Positions 15,114 to 24,229 of a stretch of DNA of 64,000 bases are shown piece after piece. Within the stretch, counting starts at the first letter, position 1. The number at the start of each line of letters is the position of its first letter. The translations under genes were made by a program, and so were the position numbers. The notes beneath the pieces were generated by a model that saw only the letters and a program-made list of their open reading frames with translations, did not search any database and was not told where the DNA came from. Location: positions 1 through 64,000 of the forward strand of contig CAKZGE010000003.1 in assembly GCA_936914845.1 (NCBI GenBank), given 5' to 3'. The stretch comes from an uncultured Chloracidobacterium sp. GTDB lineage: Bacteria > Acidobacteriota > Blastocatellia > Pyrinomonadales > Pyrinomonadaceae.

Positions 15114-17426
15114 ATGATCTTACGTACACATCAAGCCCGCTTTGCCTTTTCTTTGTTTTTTGCTCTGTCGATCTTTGCGGCTGCCTGCTCGGCTCAGCAA
15201 ACGGAGGAACAGGCTCTGAAAACATTGCGTGACCTGACCCGCAGCGGCAAATTGCCGCCCGAGAGCATGGTCGCCGACATCGAAAAACGTTTTTCAGGCA
15301 AAAAGGCCGGGGCTCTCGCCCGCCTCGTCCATGCTCGCATCCGTATTGAAAACAAGGACTTTGCCGGCGCGGCGGCGTTGCTTGATTCGAAAGATATTGC
15401 CGAACGAACAACGCTTGGCGACTACGCACTGTGGCTCCGCGGCGGGGCATTGCAGCAGGCCGGCGACCATGCCAAAGCAATGTCCATTTTTGAAAAACTG
15501 TCCGGCGATCATCCGGAATCGATCCGCGCAGATGATGCCCGGATCAAATGGGCAGAATCTGCACTTAGTTCCGGCAATGCTGTCCGCATTCCCGAATTTC
15601 TTCGCCCAATGGCCGACAACGGCTCTGGGCCCGCTTTGCTTCTAACTGCCAAAGCTTTTGAGGCTCAGGGGCTGCAGGGCGACGCTCTGAAAAATTATCG
15701 ACGCGCTTTTTTTGCCGATCCTAGTTCTGCGGCTGCCAAAGAGGCTCAAACAAAGCTGGTCGCCCTTTCACAAACCCTTACTCCCCAAACGGCCGAAGAA
15801 GGCGTGCTGCGGGCTAACGCATTTTTTAACGCCAAAAATTACGCTGCCGCCGATAAAGCATTTGCGGACGTCGCCGGTCTCTTTCCAACCGCACTGACGC
15901 CCGCACTCGATCTAAAGCGGGTCGCAACTCTAGCCGCAGTCAAGAAGATGTCCGAAGCCCAAGCGGTATTCGGTTTGATACCCGCCAACGCATCTGAAAA
16001 GGAAAATGCATTTTATGAATTGGTGACCGGTTATGCCAAAACCCGTTCTTGGGCGGATGCGCGCCGAATCGCAGAAGAAATGCGGCAGAAATTTCCAACC
16101 GGAAAGCTCACACCGAAAGCCTGGGTCGATGCGGGTTATGCGGCTCGCGACGCTAAGATCAAGACCGAAGAAACCTATTTTCTACGAACGGCCTTCACCG
16201 CGTTCCCAAGTGCCGTAGAAGTTGCCGGAGCTCAGTTCGAACTGGCTTGGCTCGAACACGAAGGCGGCAATTTCGCCCGAAGTTCGCAAATGATGATCGA
16301 ACACCTAGCCCGATACGCCGATAAAGATACATCAAATCGCGGAAAGGCAGGCTACTGGGCCGCTCGCGATGCCGAACGTTCCGGCGACATTTCGGCTGCG
16401 TGCGCATTGTACGACGGATTGATCTATCGCTACGGAGCTAATTGGTACGGCCACATCGGATTTCAGCGTCTCGGCACGCTTCGCTCTCAAGGAAAATGCC
16501 AATCCGCTCCAAATTTTCCTTCGGGTTCGCTTGTCCCGGAGGCCGCCGCCAATTTGAAAACTGTAACGGTGGCACGCGAAACGGCGACTCAAAAAGAGCT
16601 CGATCGGGCAGAAAAAAGTGAAGAATTGAGCACGGTGGGAATGTTCGATTGGGCACTTGAAGAACTTCGTCAGGCAAAAAGGACCGCGGATTCGAGCCCA
16701 AAGATCGATCTTGCTCTTGCCCGCCATTACCGATTTAAGGGCGACAATGTCAACGCCTTGCTGGCTTTGGCGAAAAGCTATCCTGATTACGCCCAAATGT
16801 TTCCGGAAGAGATGGGCCGCGAAGAATGGGACATCTTCTATCCGCTTGTCGAATGGAATCAGATCAACGCCTGGGCAAAGCATCGCGGGCTTGATCCATA
16901 TCTCGTCGCCGGCTTGATCCGCCAAGAATCGGTCTTCAATCCGCGAGCTCGCTCCGGAGCAAATGCCTACGGACTGATGCAGCTGCTGCTCCCGACGGCG
17001 CGGCTCGTCGCCCGCAAGTACGGCTCATCGGCAACTCTTTCATCTGCCGATGATCTTTATCTGCCCGCACTTAACATCGAACTCGGTACCGGCTACATGA
17101 AGGACCAACTTGATAAATTTGGACGAATTGAATACATGGCCGTCGCGTACAATGCCGGCCCGGGCCGCGTTCCGCAGTGGCGCTCAACACTTCCTTTTGA
17201 AATGGATGAATTCGTTGAGGCGATCCCGTTCAAGGAAACTAAGGGTTATGTTCAGGGAGTAACGCGAAATACCGCGCAATATCGACGACTTTATGATGAG
17301 AACGGAAATTTCAAATCAAATGTCGGGACGCGGCCATTGCGGTCGGAGATAGATGGCAAGACCGCTGACCAATTTGCTTCGCAATTTCCGGAAGTAAGGT
17401 TTGCGGATATTTCCCGAACCGAATGA
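15114..17426 (+). CDS. slt: Soluble lytic murein transglycosylase (Slt70-like)
   Basis: A 770-residue periplasmic protein. A signal peptide (FSLFFALSIFAAACSAQ) may include a lipobox (AAAC). A long alpha-superhelical region with TPR-like hairpins (about 40-560) precedes the C-terminal GH23 transglycosylase domain (about 590-745). The catalytic glutamate is E605 in GLIRQESVFNPRARSGANA, followed by GLMQLLLPTA, and the substrate-site AVAYNAGPGRVPQW is present. It cleaves the MurNAc-GlcNAc bond of peptidoglycan with 1,6-anhydro formation. It is encoded alone, divergent from the VWA gene and convergent with the sigma-54 activator gene (8-base gap). Confidence 0.92.
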   Translation: MILRTHQARFAFSLFFALSIFAAACSAQQTEEQALKTLRDLTRSGKLPPESMVADIEKRFSGKKAGALARLVHARIRIENKDFAGAAALLDSKDIAERTTLGDYALWLRGGALQQAGDHAKAMSIFEKLSGDHPESIRADDARIKWAESALSSGNAVRIPEFLRPMADNGSGPALLLTAKAFEAQGLQGDALKNYRRAFFADPSSAAAKEAQTKLVALSQTLTPQTAEEGVLRANAFFNAKNYAAADKAFADVAGLFPTALTPALDLKRVATLAAVKKMSEAQAVFGLIPANASEKENAFYELVTGYAKTRSWADARRIAEEMRQKFPTGKLTPKAWVDAGYAARDAKIKTEETYFLRTAFTAFPSAVEVAGAQFELAWLEHEGGNFARSSQMMIEHLARYADKDTSNRGKAGYWAARDAERSGDISAACALYDGLIYRYGANWYGHIGFQRLGTLRSQGKCQSAPNFPSGSLVPEAAANLKTVTVARETATQKELDRAEKSEELSTVGMFDWALEELRQAKRTADSSPKIDLALARHYRFKGDNVNALLALAKSYPDYAQMFPEEMGREEWDIFYPLVEWNQINAWAKHRGLDPYLVAGLIRQESVFNPRARSGANAYGLMQLLLPTARLVARKYGSSATLSSADDLYLPALNIELGTGYMKDQLDKFGRIEYMAVAYNAGPGRVPQWRSTLPFEMDEFVEAIPFKETKGYVQGVTRNTAQYRRLYDENGNFKSNVGTRPLRSEIDGKTADQFASQFPEVRFADISRTE

Positions 17427-17434
17427 CCCGCGAG

Positions 17435-19534
17435 CTAGCGGTCCTCGAGTTTTCGATACAGCGTTTTGCGGCCGATGTTCAAAAGCCGGGCAGCTCGCGA
17501 TTTATCACCTTCGGTATAGTCCATTGTCGCCGAAATCACTTGCTGTTCGATCTCGTCTATCGTGGACGGCATTTCTATCTCGATGGCAAAAGCCCTGCCC
17601 TCGCCGGCTGCCTTCACCCGTTCCTGCCGCGCATGTGCCACTGCCTCAAAAGCGCTATTGCTGATCGCTTCCGGAAGATCTTCGAGCTCTATCTGTCGTC
17701 CCGAAGCTATGATCACGGCTCGCTCAATGGCGTTTTCGAGTTCACGTACATTTCCCGGCCACGAATAGTTTATTAAAGCTCGCAGGGCCTCTTTAGAAAT
17801 ACCCGAAACGAACCGACCGGTCTTTTCCTTATAGCGTTCCAAGAAATGAAATACCAATGGATGAATATCTTCTGCCCGGCCGCGAAGAGGCGGAAGTGTG
17901 ACCGGAAATACGGAAAGTCGATAGTAAAGATCCTTTCTAAAACGCCCCTCTTCGATGGCCTTTTCCAGATCGATGTTGCTAGCCGCTATTACACGTGCAT
18001 CTGAACGGACAACATTATTGCCACCGATACGCGTAAATTCCCCGTCTTGAAGCACCCGCAAAAGCCGAACCTGTGCCTGCATCGACATTTCGCCGATCTC
18101 ATCCAAAAACAGCGTGCCGCCTTGCGCTTCTTCAAACCGCCCTCGGCGTTGCTCGCGAGCGTCAGTAAAGGCACCTTTTTCGTGTCCGAAAAGTTCGCTT
18201 TCGAGCAGCGTCTCCGGTATCGCACCGCAATTGACCTTTATATACGGCTTTTTCTCGCGGCCTGAATTAAAATGGATGAGATTCGCCAATAGCTCTTTTC
18301 CGGTCCCTGATTCACCTTGTATCAATACGGTGGTGGTCGTATCTGCGACATTCAAAGCCAATTCGATCGCTCGCCTGATAGGCGGAGCTTGGCCTACTAT
18401 CTCACTACGCTGATAGAGCTCGCTTTTAAGCCGCATTACTTCGGCTGACAATTGATCGCGTTCCAACGCGGTACCGATCTGGTCCGCTATGCCTTCAACC
18501 AACGCCACATCATGAGTTTCAAAAGATTTCTCGCGGCTCCAAACAAATCCGAGCAATCCGAAAGTTTGCCCGCCAACACGGACCGGTGCAACAAGGGCCG
18601 TCTTTCCGCCAAGCTGCGTGTTGAATATGATACGCAATGCGAGCGGCAGTTGCGCGTCGCTCAATTGTACGGTCTTACCATCGCGGATCATGTCATGGAT
18701 CGCACTGAATGTTTCTACATTGAGCGATTTTCCGTGCTCTTCCACCATCTGCAGCATCTTTTTCGGCTTAACGCCTTCGGCCATCTTTAGCGAAGCCAGC
18801 GAGATCCGTTGGCCGTCCTGATCAAGAACGCCGAGAGCGCTGTAATCGGCCCCCACCAATTCGATCGCCCTCTCTAAAACCCGTGCAGAAACCTCGCTGA
18901 AATCCGAATGTGAATTCAGTGTATTCGCGATCTCAAGCAAAGCATTGGTCCGACGGGTTTCCTGCTGTTGTGTAACGAAAAGACTTGTGTATTGATAACC
19001 GATAGCCAATTGTCGTGCGATCGACTGCAAAAAAGAGATCTCCTCTTCTAGCCACTGGCGGGGCTTCTTCGTGTCGTGCAGCCCAAGCAAACCTGCCACG
19101 CCTCCGTTGAATAGAATAGGGATGATCAGCAAAGATCGTGTTTCAAGCGCTTTCGCAAAGAATTTGAGCGTCGGATCCGTAGCATTCGATGTATCGTTTA
19201 TAGATATCGGCTTTGAAATATCGAATTTTTCACCCAGCTTTTGAGGGTCGATCGGTATTGCCGTTCCGACACTGCTCGGGACCGAATCGTCGCTTCGCCA
19301 TTCGTGGCTGATGCGCAATTCCTTTCGGTCGGTTATCTGCAACAGATCGCAGCGGTCCGCATGCAGCATTCGCCCGATCTCCGAAACGACGACATTTAGA
19401 AACCTTTCAAGGTCAATATTTGTCGGCAGGTCCGCCGCCAAACGGTCGATGATGCCCTCGCGGGCCTCATGCATGTGTATCTTGCGCTCGAGCGAAAGCT
19501 TTTGCTGCTGTGGGTTTTTCGTCCCTTGATCCAT
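17435..19534 (-). CDS. GAF-domain sigma-54-dependent transcriptional activator
   Basis: A 699-residue regulator with two GAF domains (about 25-180 and 205-365), an AAA+ sigma-54 interaction domain (about 385-620) and a C-terminal Fis-type helix-turn-helix (AARLLNIGRKTLYRKL). Walker A is GESGTGK (407-413), Walker B is GTLFLDEIGEM, and the arginine-finger region is PPLRGRAEDI. The sigma-54 contact loop reads GAFTDA (454-459) rather than the usual GAFTGA. Family role: binds an upstream enhancer and opens RNA polymerase-sigma-54 promoters in response to a signal sensed by GAF. No receiver domain is present. The gene is monocistronic and its target is unknown. Confidence 0.9.
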   Translation of the reverse strand: MDQGTKNPQQQKLSLERKIHMHEAREGIIDRLAADLPTNIDLERFLNVVVSEIGRMLHADRCDLLQITDRKELRISHEWRSDDSVPSSVGTAIPIDPQKLGEKFDISKPISINDTSNATDPTLKFFAKALETRSLLIIPILFNGGVAGLLGLHDTKKPRQWLEEEISFLQSIARQLAIGYQYTSLFVTQQQETRRTNALLEIANTLNSHSDFSEVSARVLERAIELVGADYSALGVLDQDGQRISLASLKMAEGVKPKKMLQMVEEHGKSLNVETFSAIHDMIRDGKTVQLSDAQLPLALRIIFNTQLGGKTALVAPVRVGGQTFGLLGFVWSREKSFETHDVALVEGIADQIGTALERDQLSAEVMRLKSELYQRSEIVGQAPPIRRAIELALNVADTTTTVLIQGESGTGKELLANLIHFNSGREKKPYIKVNCGAIPETLLESELFGHEKGAFTDAREQRRGRFEEAQGGTLFLDEIGEMSMQAQVRLLRVLQDGEFTRIGGNNVVRSDARVIAASNIDLEKAIEEGRFRKDLYYRLSVFPVTLPPLRGRAEDIHPLVFHFLERYKEKTGRFVSGISKEALRALINYSWPGNVRELENAIERAVIIASGRQIELEDLPEAISNSAFEAVAHARQERVKAAGEGRAFAIEIEMPSTIDEIEQQVISATMDYTEGDKSRAARLLNIGRKTLYRKLEDR

Positions 19535-19613
19535 CAGATCTTACGCTACGCTTGGCATCAATTTATGTCAAGTTGACACATTGAGGGTATTGACGTGGGT
19601 TAAATCGATCCAC

Positions 19614-20465
19614 CTAAGGCTTGGACGGCACCGGTGTGCCTTTCGGTCTTGACGGGGGCGGAGGCGGTTTGGGCAGATCTTTGCTTCCATCTTTCCCGTC
19701 GCCGCCGCCCTCCAAATTTTCGTCGTCCTCAGCCTTGTCATCAGACTTGCCGGGGGTTTTCTTAGGTTGTGCAAAACCGACGCGTTTTTGACCCGCTTCG
19801 GCTTTTTCAAGCAGTTCTTCTGCTTTTATGTTCGTCGGATCTAGCTCTAAGGCTTTTTTCAGTGGCGTAATAGCGTCGCTGTATTTTGCGAGCTTCGTCA
19901 ATATAGCCCCGAGTTCGGTTTGATATTCGGTATCTTCCGGCTTCAGCTTAACCGCTTGGCGAAGCGCCTTTGCCGCATCCTCATCCTCATCAAGCTTGTT
20001 GTACGCCCGACCAAGATTAAAATATGCCGCATCGTCCTTTCCGTCTTTTTCGATACGTTTTTTATAGGCGGCTGCGGCTTTTTCAAAGGCGAGGTCCGAA
20101 TTAGACTTTCTTTCGCGCGGTTTTTTAACTCCGCCGTCCGGGGTCGGCGTGGGATCCGCTGTCCCTTCCTCAACGTCCCGGGCCTCTATCAGCGCATATG
20201 CGATCCCCAATTGAAAGAACGCGTCGGCGTTTTCGGGATCCAGCTCGATCGCTTTTTGAAACGCTGCCACCGCTTTTTCGGTCTCAGCATCATCAAGAAG
20301 CTTCAATCCGGCTTGGTATGCCGCGGCTGAATCCGTGTAACCGGCCGGATCGGCTGCTGCCGTATTTGTATTCGACGCATTTCCGTCACCGGCCGACGGC
20401 CCGGAACATGCCGAACCTGCAAGCATAAAGACGATCGCTACCGTCAAGAGAACTAAAACTTTCAT
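19614..20465 (-). CDS. TPR-repeat lipoprotein
   Basis: About 283 residues. The signal MKVLVLLTVAIVFMLAGSAC ends in the lipobox AGSAC, and a low-complexity Ser/Asn/Thr/Ala linker follows. At least four TPR units are present (AFQKAIELDPENADAFFQLG, AAAYKKRIEKDGKDDAAYFNLG, ALRQAVKLKPEDTEYQTELG, PLKKALELDPTNIKAEELL). The tail is acidic then Pro/Lys-rich. It is probably an envelope scaffold protein. The frame extends upstream to a TTG (20486) overlapping the HIT gene stop, but the ATG at 20465 has an AAAAGG-type site and sits at the signal peptide. It is co-transcribed with the HIT gene upstream. Confidence 0.78.
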   Translation of the reverse strand: MKVLVLLTVAIVFMLAGSACSGPSAGDGNASNTNTAAADPAGYTDSAAAYQAGLKLLDDAETEKAVAAFQKAIELDPENADAFFQLGIAYALIEARDVEEGTADPTPTPDGGVKKPRERKSNSDLAFEKAAAAYKKRIEKDGKDDAAYFNLGRAYNKLDEDEDAAKALRQAVKLKPEDTEYQTELGAILTKLAKYSDAITPLKKALELDPTNIKAEELLEKAEAGQKRVGFAQPKKTPGKSDDKAEDDENLEGGGDGKDGSKDLPKPPPPPSRPKGTPVPSKP

Positions 20466-20482
20466 ACCTTTTGGCCCCAAGA

Positions 20483-20833
20483 TCAACCGGGAGGAAAAAT
20501 GAACTGCCGGCCGGCCATCAGATGCACATGCAGGTGAAAAACCGTTTGCCCGCCGTCCTCATTGGTATTGATGACAACCCGATAACCTTTTTCATCAAAG
20601 CCGCGGCTGCGTGCGATCTGGGCCGCGCTCAGCAGCAAATGGCCCAGCATATCCTTATCCGCCGGACCAGCGACGGATAAAGAATCGATATGTTCACGGG
20701 GAATTATCAGAATGTGCGTTGGCGCTTGCGGCGAAATGTCGTTGAAAGCGATGCAAACATCGTCTTCGTAAACCTTTTCAGCCGGGATCGTTCCCGACAC
20801 TATCTTACAAAATAGGCAGTCTTCCTTGGTCAT
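20483..20833 (-). CDS. hinT: HIT-family (histidine triad) nucleotide hydrolase
   Basis: A 116-residue protein of typical HinT size. The triad is H100-L-H102-V-H104. The N-terminal CLFCKIVSGTIPAEKVYEDD with two cysteines (C6, C9) is characteristic of the HinT branch. Family role: hydrolysis of purine nucleoside phosphoramidates, with H102 as nucleophile. It lies between murA (45 bases upstream, same strand) and the TPR lipoprotein gene, and may be transcribed with both. Confidence 0.9.
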   Translation of the reverse strand: MTKEDCLFCKIVSGTIPAEKVYEDDVCIAFNDISPQAPTHILIIPREHIDSLSVAGPADKDMLGHLLLSAAQIARSRGFDEKGYRVVINTNEDGGQTVFHLHVHLMAGRQFIFPPG

Positions 20834-20878
20834 GATCTATTTTGTAATTAGAACATAGACCGGCGTTAAGGCAAAATC

Positions 20879-22162
20879 TCACGCCCCTGTGGCTGCGGTC
20901 GTGATCCTTTCGATATCGGCACCGACGGACCGCAGCTTTCTCACAATCGCTTCGTAGCCGCGATCGATATGGTACACACGCTCGATCAATGTTTCACCCG
21001 AAGCGCAAAGTGCAGCCAGCACCAATGAGGCAGACGCTCGCAGGTCAGAAGCAATGATCGGAGCTCCGGTCAGCGGTGTTGGGCCTTCAACTATCGCCGT
21101 ATTGCCGCTTATATGTATCTCCGCGCCCATGCGCACCAATTCGGATGCATGCATGAAGCGATTTTCAAAAATTGTCTCGACGATATGTGATGTTCCCTGC
21201 GCCTGCGTCATCAATGCCATGTATTGAGCCTGCATGTCGGTCGGAAACAGCGGATGTGGTTCGGTCGTCACATCGACAGCCTTTAACCCCTGCGAACTGC
21301 GGCGGGCCAACAGCGTGCTCGGATTCAACTCTTCGATCTCAACTCCCGCCTCGCGCAGTTTCGCTATTACCGCCAGCAAATGCCGCGGTTCACAGCTTTT
21401 GACCTCCAATTCACCATCCGTAATAGCAGCGGCAACCAAGAACGTACCGGTTTCGATGCGGTCAGGTATGATAGTATGTTCGGCTCCGCCGAGCTGCTCG
21501 ACCCCGTCGATCTCGATCGTATCGGTACCGGCACCGCGAATGCGGGCACCCATTTTATTCAGAAGATCCGCCAGATCTTCGACCTCCGGTTCGAGCGCGG
21601 CATTGTTTATTGTAGTTCGGCCCGCCGCCAAGGCAGCCGCCATCATCACGTTCTCTGTGCCCGTAACAGTTACTTTTTCAAAATTGACTTCGGCACCCGA
21701 AAGGCGGCCTTTCGGAGCAGCGGCCACTACATCGCCCGATTCGAGTGAAACTTTTGCACCAAGCTGTTCGAATGCCTTCAGATGCAGATCAATAGGCCGT
21801 GTACCTATCGCACAGCCACCCGGCAGACTAACTTTTGCTTTGCCAAAACGGGCAAGAAGAGGCCCGAGGGCAAGTACGCTGGCACGCATCGTTTTGACCA
21901 ATTCATAAGGAGCTTCAAAGGTCTCGATGTTCTTGGCAGTAACTTTATGTGTGCGAAGTTCGGGTGTTAAAACGGTAGCTCCGAGATCCTCTAAAAGCCG
22001 CCGCTGTGTGATCAGATCTTTAACATAGGGAACGTTATGCAGCGTAACGGTCTCACTGGTCAAGAGGGTCGCCGCCAAACAGGGTAACGCCGAATTTTTC
22101 GCTCCGCCGATCTCGATCTTGCCGCGTAGCGGATGGCCGCCCCGAATCAAAAACTTATCCAT
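20879..22162 (-). CDS. murA: UDP-N-acetylglucosamine 1-carboxyvinyltransferase MurA
   Basis: A 427-residue enzyme of the EPSP synthase fold and standard length. K22-N23 (GGAKNSALP) and the active-site cysteine C117 in PGGCAIGTRPIDLH are present, so the enzyme should form the usual covalent adduct with phosphoenolpyruvate and be fosfomycin-sensitive. It catalyses the first committed step of peptidoglycan synthesis in the cytoplasm. The C-terminal EPSP-fold half shows DLRASASLVLAAL and HIDRGYE. It heads a minus-strand group with hinT and a TPR lipoprotein gene. Confidence 0.96.
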   Translation of the reverse strand: MDKFLIRGGHPLRGKIEIGGAKNSALPCLAATLLTSETVTLHNVPYVKDLITQRRLLEDLGATVLTPELRTHKVTAKNIETFEAPYELVKTMRASVLALGPLLARFGKAKVSLPGGCAIGTRPIDLHLKAFEQLGAKVSLESGDVVAAAPKGRLSGAEVNFEKVTVTGTENVMMAAALAAGRTTINNAALEPEVEDLADLLNKMGARIRGAGTDTIEIDGVEQLGGAEHTIIPDRIETGTFLVAAAITDGELEVKSCEPRHLLAVIAKLREAGVEIEELNPSTLLARRSSQGLKAVDVTTEPHPLFPTDMQAQYMALMTQAQGTSHIVETIFENRFMHASELVRMGAEIHISGNTAIVEGPTPLTGAPIIASDLRASASLVLAALCASGETLIERVYHIDRGYEAIVRKLRSVGADIERITTAATGA

Positions 22163-22224
22163 ATCATTTACAATTGCTTATAGATCCTAAAAGCAGATCT
22201 TATCATAAAAGCTGTGTCCCGTCG

Positions 22225-22243
22225 AAAAGACGCGCGTCTTTTT
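22225..22243. terminator. Palindromic terminator-like hairpin
   Basis: AAAAGACGCGCGTCTTTT is a perfect 18-bp palindrome (stem AAAAGAC/GTCTTTT, tetraloop GCGC) with T or A runs on both ends, in the 212-base gap between murA and the DinB-family gene. It could stop transcripts of the upstream minus-strand operon before murA. Confidence 0.45.
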
Positions 22244-22342
22244 GAAACTTAATTCGTGGCAACTCCGTTTAAAGGATCGACCATCTAAATATCAGCTTTT
22301 AATGACACGGGATAGTTATTGAAGCGATTGGTTAGACCGAAA

Positions 22343-22370
22343 CCCGGCTGCACCCCTCCTTGCGGCCGGG
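22343..22370 (-). terminator. GC-rich hairpin just downstream of the DinB-family gene
   Basis: CCCGGC (22343-22348) pairs with GCCGGG (22365-22370), extendable through TGC/GCA, starting 5 bases after the DinB-like stop codon. The T-run on the minus side is short, so termination is only possible. Confidence 0.35.
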
Positions 22371-22374
22371 ATCT

Positions 22375-22914
22375 TTATTTTAGAAGCCGTTTTATCTGTC
22401 TTAAATGTCTGATCTTATGGCCGCCTATCAGAACCAGCCATTCGGTCGCGGTCAATCTGCCCATTGCCGGATGCGGAAACGTTTCGGACGCATTTGGCGA
22501 AGCTTCGAATTGAGGGCGAAGTTCTTCCACTTTCCGCATATTTTCATTTAATTTGCCGATCGTCTCGGCAACCCCCGCATTCCCTTTTGGATGGGTCATC
22601 TCGGGCGCCTGAAGTTTCACATTCTCGATCTCTTCCGCTTTGGTTCGGAAATTTTCCGTCAATTTCACACCTTCGCTGTTTTTCGGGGCGTTCGGCTCTA
22701 TTTTTGCCGCTTCAGACTTTGAAAGAAGCTTGGCACAAATACGGATCATACCTTCTTCAACCAGCGCAACGTGCTCCGCGATCTCCGCGATAGACCATCC
22801 CTCGTCCCGTTTAGCAAAGACCAGGTCGTGGGAAATATCACCCATCAGCTTTACAAATTTTTCATTTATGCCGCGATTGTTGGCGTAGATCGAATCGATC
22901 GTAAGCTCTTCCAT
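22375..22914 (-). CDS. DinB-family four-helix protein
   Basis: A 179-residue protein with a DinB_2-like four-helix bundle. Helix one includes NEKFVKLMGDIS, and WSIAEIAEHVALVEEGM contains the usual helix-two metal-ligand His. The C-terminal GRLTATEWLVLIGGHKIRHLRQI supplies two more His. These three-His sites bind divalent metal in the YfiT/DinB superfamily, some members of which are thiol-dependent transferases or hydrolases. The substrate is unknown. It is the last gene of an operon with the WD40-like lipoprotein (3-base gap) and the M61 peptidase. Confidence 0.82.
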   Translation of the reverse strand: MEELTIDSIYANNRGINEKFVKLMGDISHDLVFAKRDEGWSIAEIAEHVALVEEGMIRICAKLLSKSEAAKIEPNAPKNSEGVKLTENFRTKAEEIENVKLQAPEMTHPKGNAGVAETIGKLNENMRKVEELRPQFEASPNASETFPHPAMGRLTATEWLVLIGGHKIRHLRQIKRLLK

Positions 22915-22917
22915 GTT

Positions 22918-24219
22918 TTACCTCGTGATCGTCACCGGCTGAGGTGACAGAAACAATCGGTGCCACCGAACAAAGCTATTCGCACTGTCGGTTTCATTCT
23001 TCATTCGCTTTATAAAGGCCGTTTGAAAATACAATTGATCATCAGTTGGCCAATTGAGCAGGACAATGGGATTGAACGAGACGAGCGTATTCGGATCGGG
23101 CAGCGTACTCTGTTGGGGCGGCTGCGGCGCGGTTGTATTATCAGCACCAAGCGGTTGCTGTTCGCGGCGATCAAAAGCTTGTGCTGATAGCAGCAGGTCG
23201 TTGCGAAGCGGCACCGCGGCTTGGGTAGGAACGGTTCCTCCGGCATCATAGATGCGTACCTGAACGTCAAAACCACAAGCGACCTTGGCCGAATCCGGCG
23301 ACCACACCGGCCTGACGGTCGTCAAACCATCATCAAGTCTGCGTTCGCGGCCATTCTTTTCCACGATCCGAGGGCGGCCGAGCGGCACGAACAACTCCCC
23401 TTTGTTATTCGCCATTGCTTCTAAAAAACGCCATTCCTGTCCCGTTGCAGCAAGTGCCGCCAAGGCTGAGCTGTCCGGTGCCCAAACGTAATAGAAATAT
23501 ATCAAACCCTCGTTTTGCGTGATCGGCTTCAAGCCATCGCCGTCGGCATTGGTCAAGTAGATCTGTTCGCTGCGAAAAGTAAGTACCGGGCCGGCCGGCG
23601 GAACCGCCGGGACGTCGGGTGAAGGCGAAGCCTCCGTTCCAACTGTATCGGCCGCGCTGTCCGGTGAAGGATCTGCAGCCGCAGGATCCGGCACTGTTAT
23701 CGGTGTCGCGGCCGGGTCCGGAAGAGCATTGCCCGGGTCCGTCTGCACCGCGCGCAGCATTGCTACAAAGGCGGCGTTGCTCGAATCCGGCGACCATACG
23801 ATCGTATCCGGAAAATGAACTGCCATCGTTTCCGGAGTGATATGCCTCATTAGACGGCCATCTGCACCGTACATATCCAAGCGAAATTCCGCCTGCATAT
23901 CGGTTACCTTATGAAAGACGGCTAGAACCCTTTGCCCGTTTGGCGAAGCGATCGTCCTATCCAATATTTCCTGCGGCCGGTTCTGGTCAAAATCCGTCTG
24001 GACCGAAGCATTTCGGTCGGCAGAGGCCGAAACCGCATTTGCCGGCGGCGGCGGCACATCTGCTTCATAGCGATAGTTGAGCCGGACCGCAGGCACTTGG
24101 GCCAAGCTCGCGGGCATTTCGTAGCTGATGGTCGGCTGCGTCGCTGGGGGGTGATCTTGACATGCTCCTGTGAAAACTGTCGCGATCAAAAGCGGTGTTA
24201 TCAATTTTTGGTAACTCAT
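22918..24219 (-). CDS. Secreted lipoprotein with WD40/TolB-like beta-propeller blades
   Basis: A 433-residue protein with a signal and lipobox FTGAC (C20). A linker of about 90 residues precedes repeats of the W-S-P-D-S type (IVWSPDSSNAAFVA, YVWAPDSSALAALA, PVWSPDSAKVACGF), the blade signature of TolB/WD40-like (PD40) propellers. A Pro/Ala/Asp-rich low-complexity insertion lies at about 165-215. It is probably a periplasmic binding or scaffold protein; no enzyme motif is seen. It lies 10 bases downstream of the M61 peptidase gene and 3 bases upstream of the DinB-like gene, so the three are one operon. Confidence 0.75.
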   Translation of the reverse strand: MSYQKLITPLLIATVFTGACQDHPPATQPTISYEMPASLAQVPAVRLNYRYEADVPPPPANAVSASADRNASVQTDFDQNRPQEILDRTIASPNGQRVLAVFHKVTDMQAEFRLDMYGADGRLMRHITPETMAVHFPDTIVWSPDSSNAAFVAMLRAVQTDPGNALPDPAATPITVPDPAAADPSPDSAADTVGTEASPSPDVPAVPPAGPVLTFRSEQIYLTNADGDGLKPITQNEGLIYFYYVWAPDSSALAALAATGQEWRFLEAMANNKGELFVPLGRPRIVEKNGRERRLDDGLTTVRPVWSPDSAKVACGFDVQVRIYDAGGTVPTQAAVPLRNDLLLSAQAFDRREQQPLGADNTTAPQPPQQSTLPDPNTLVSFNPIVLLNWPTDDQLYFQTAFIKRMKNETDSANSFVRWHRLFLSPQPVTITR

Positions 24220-24229
24220 GACGGCAAAT

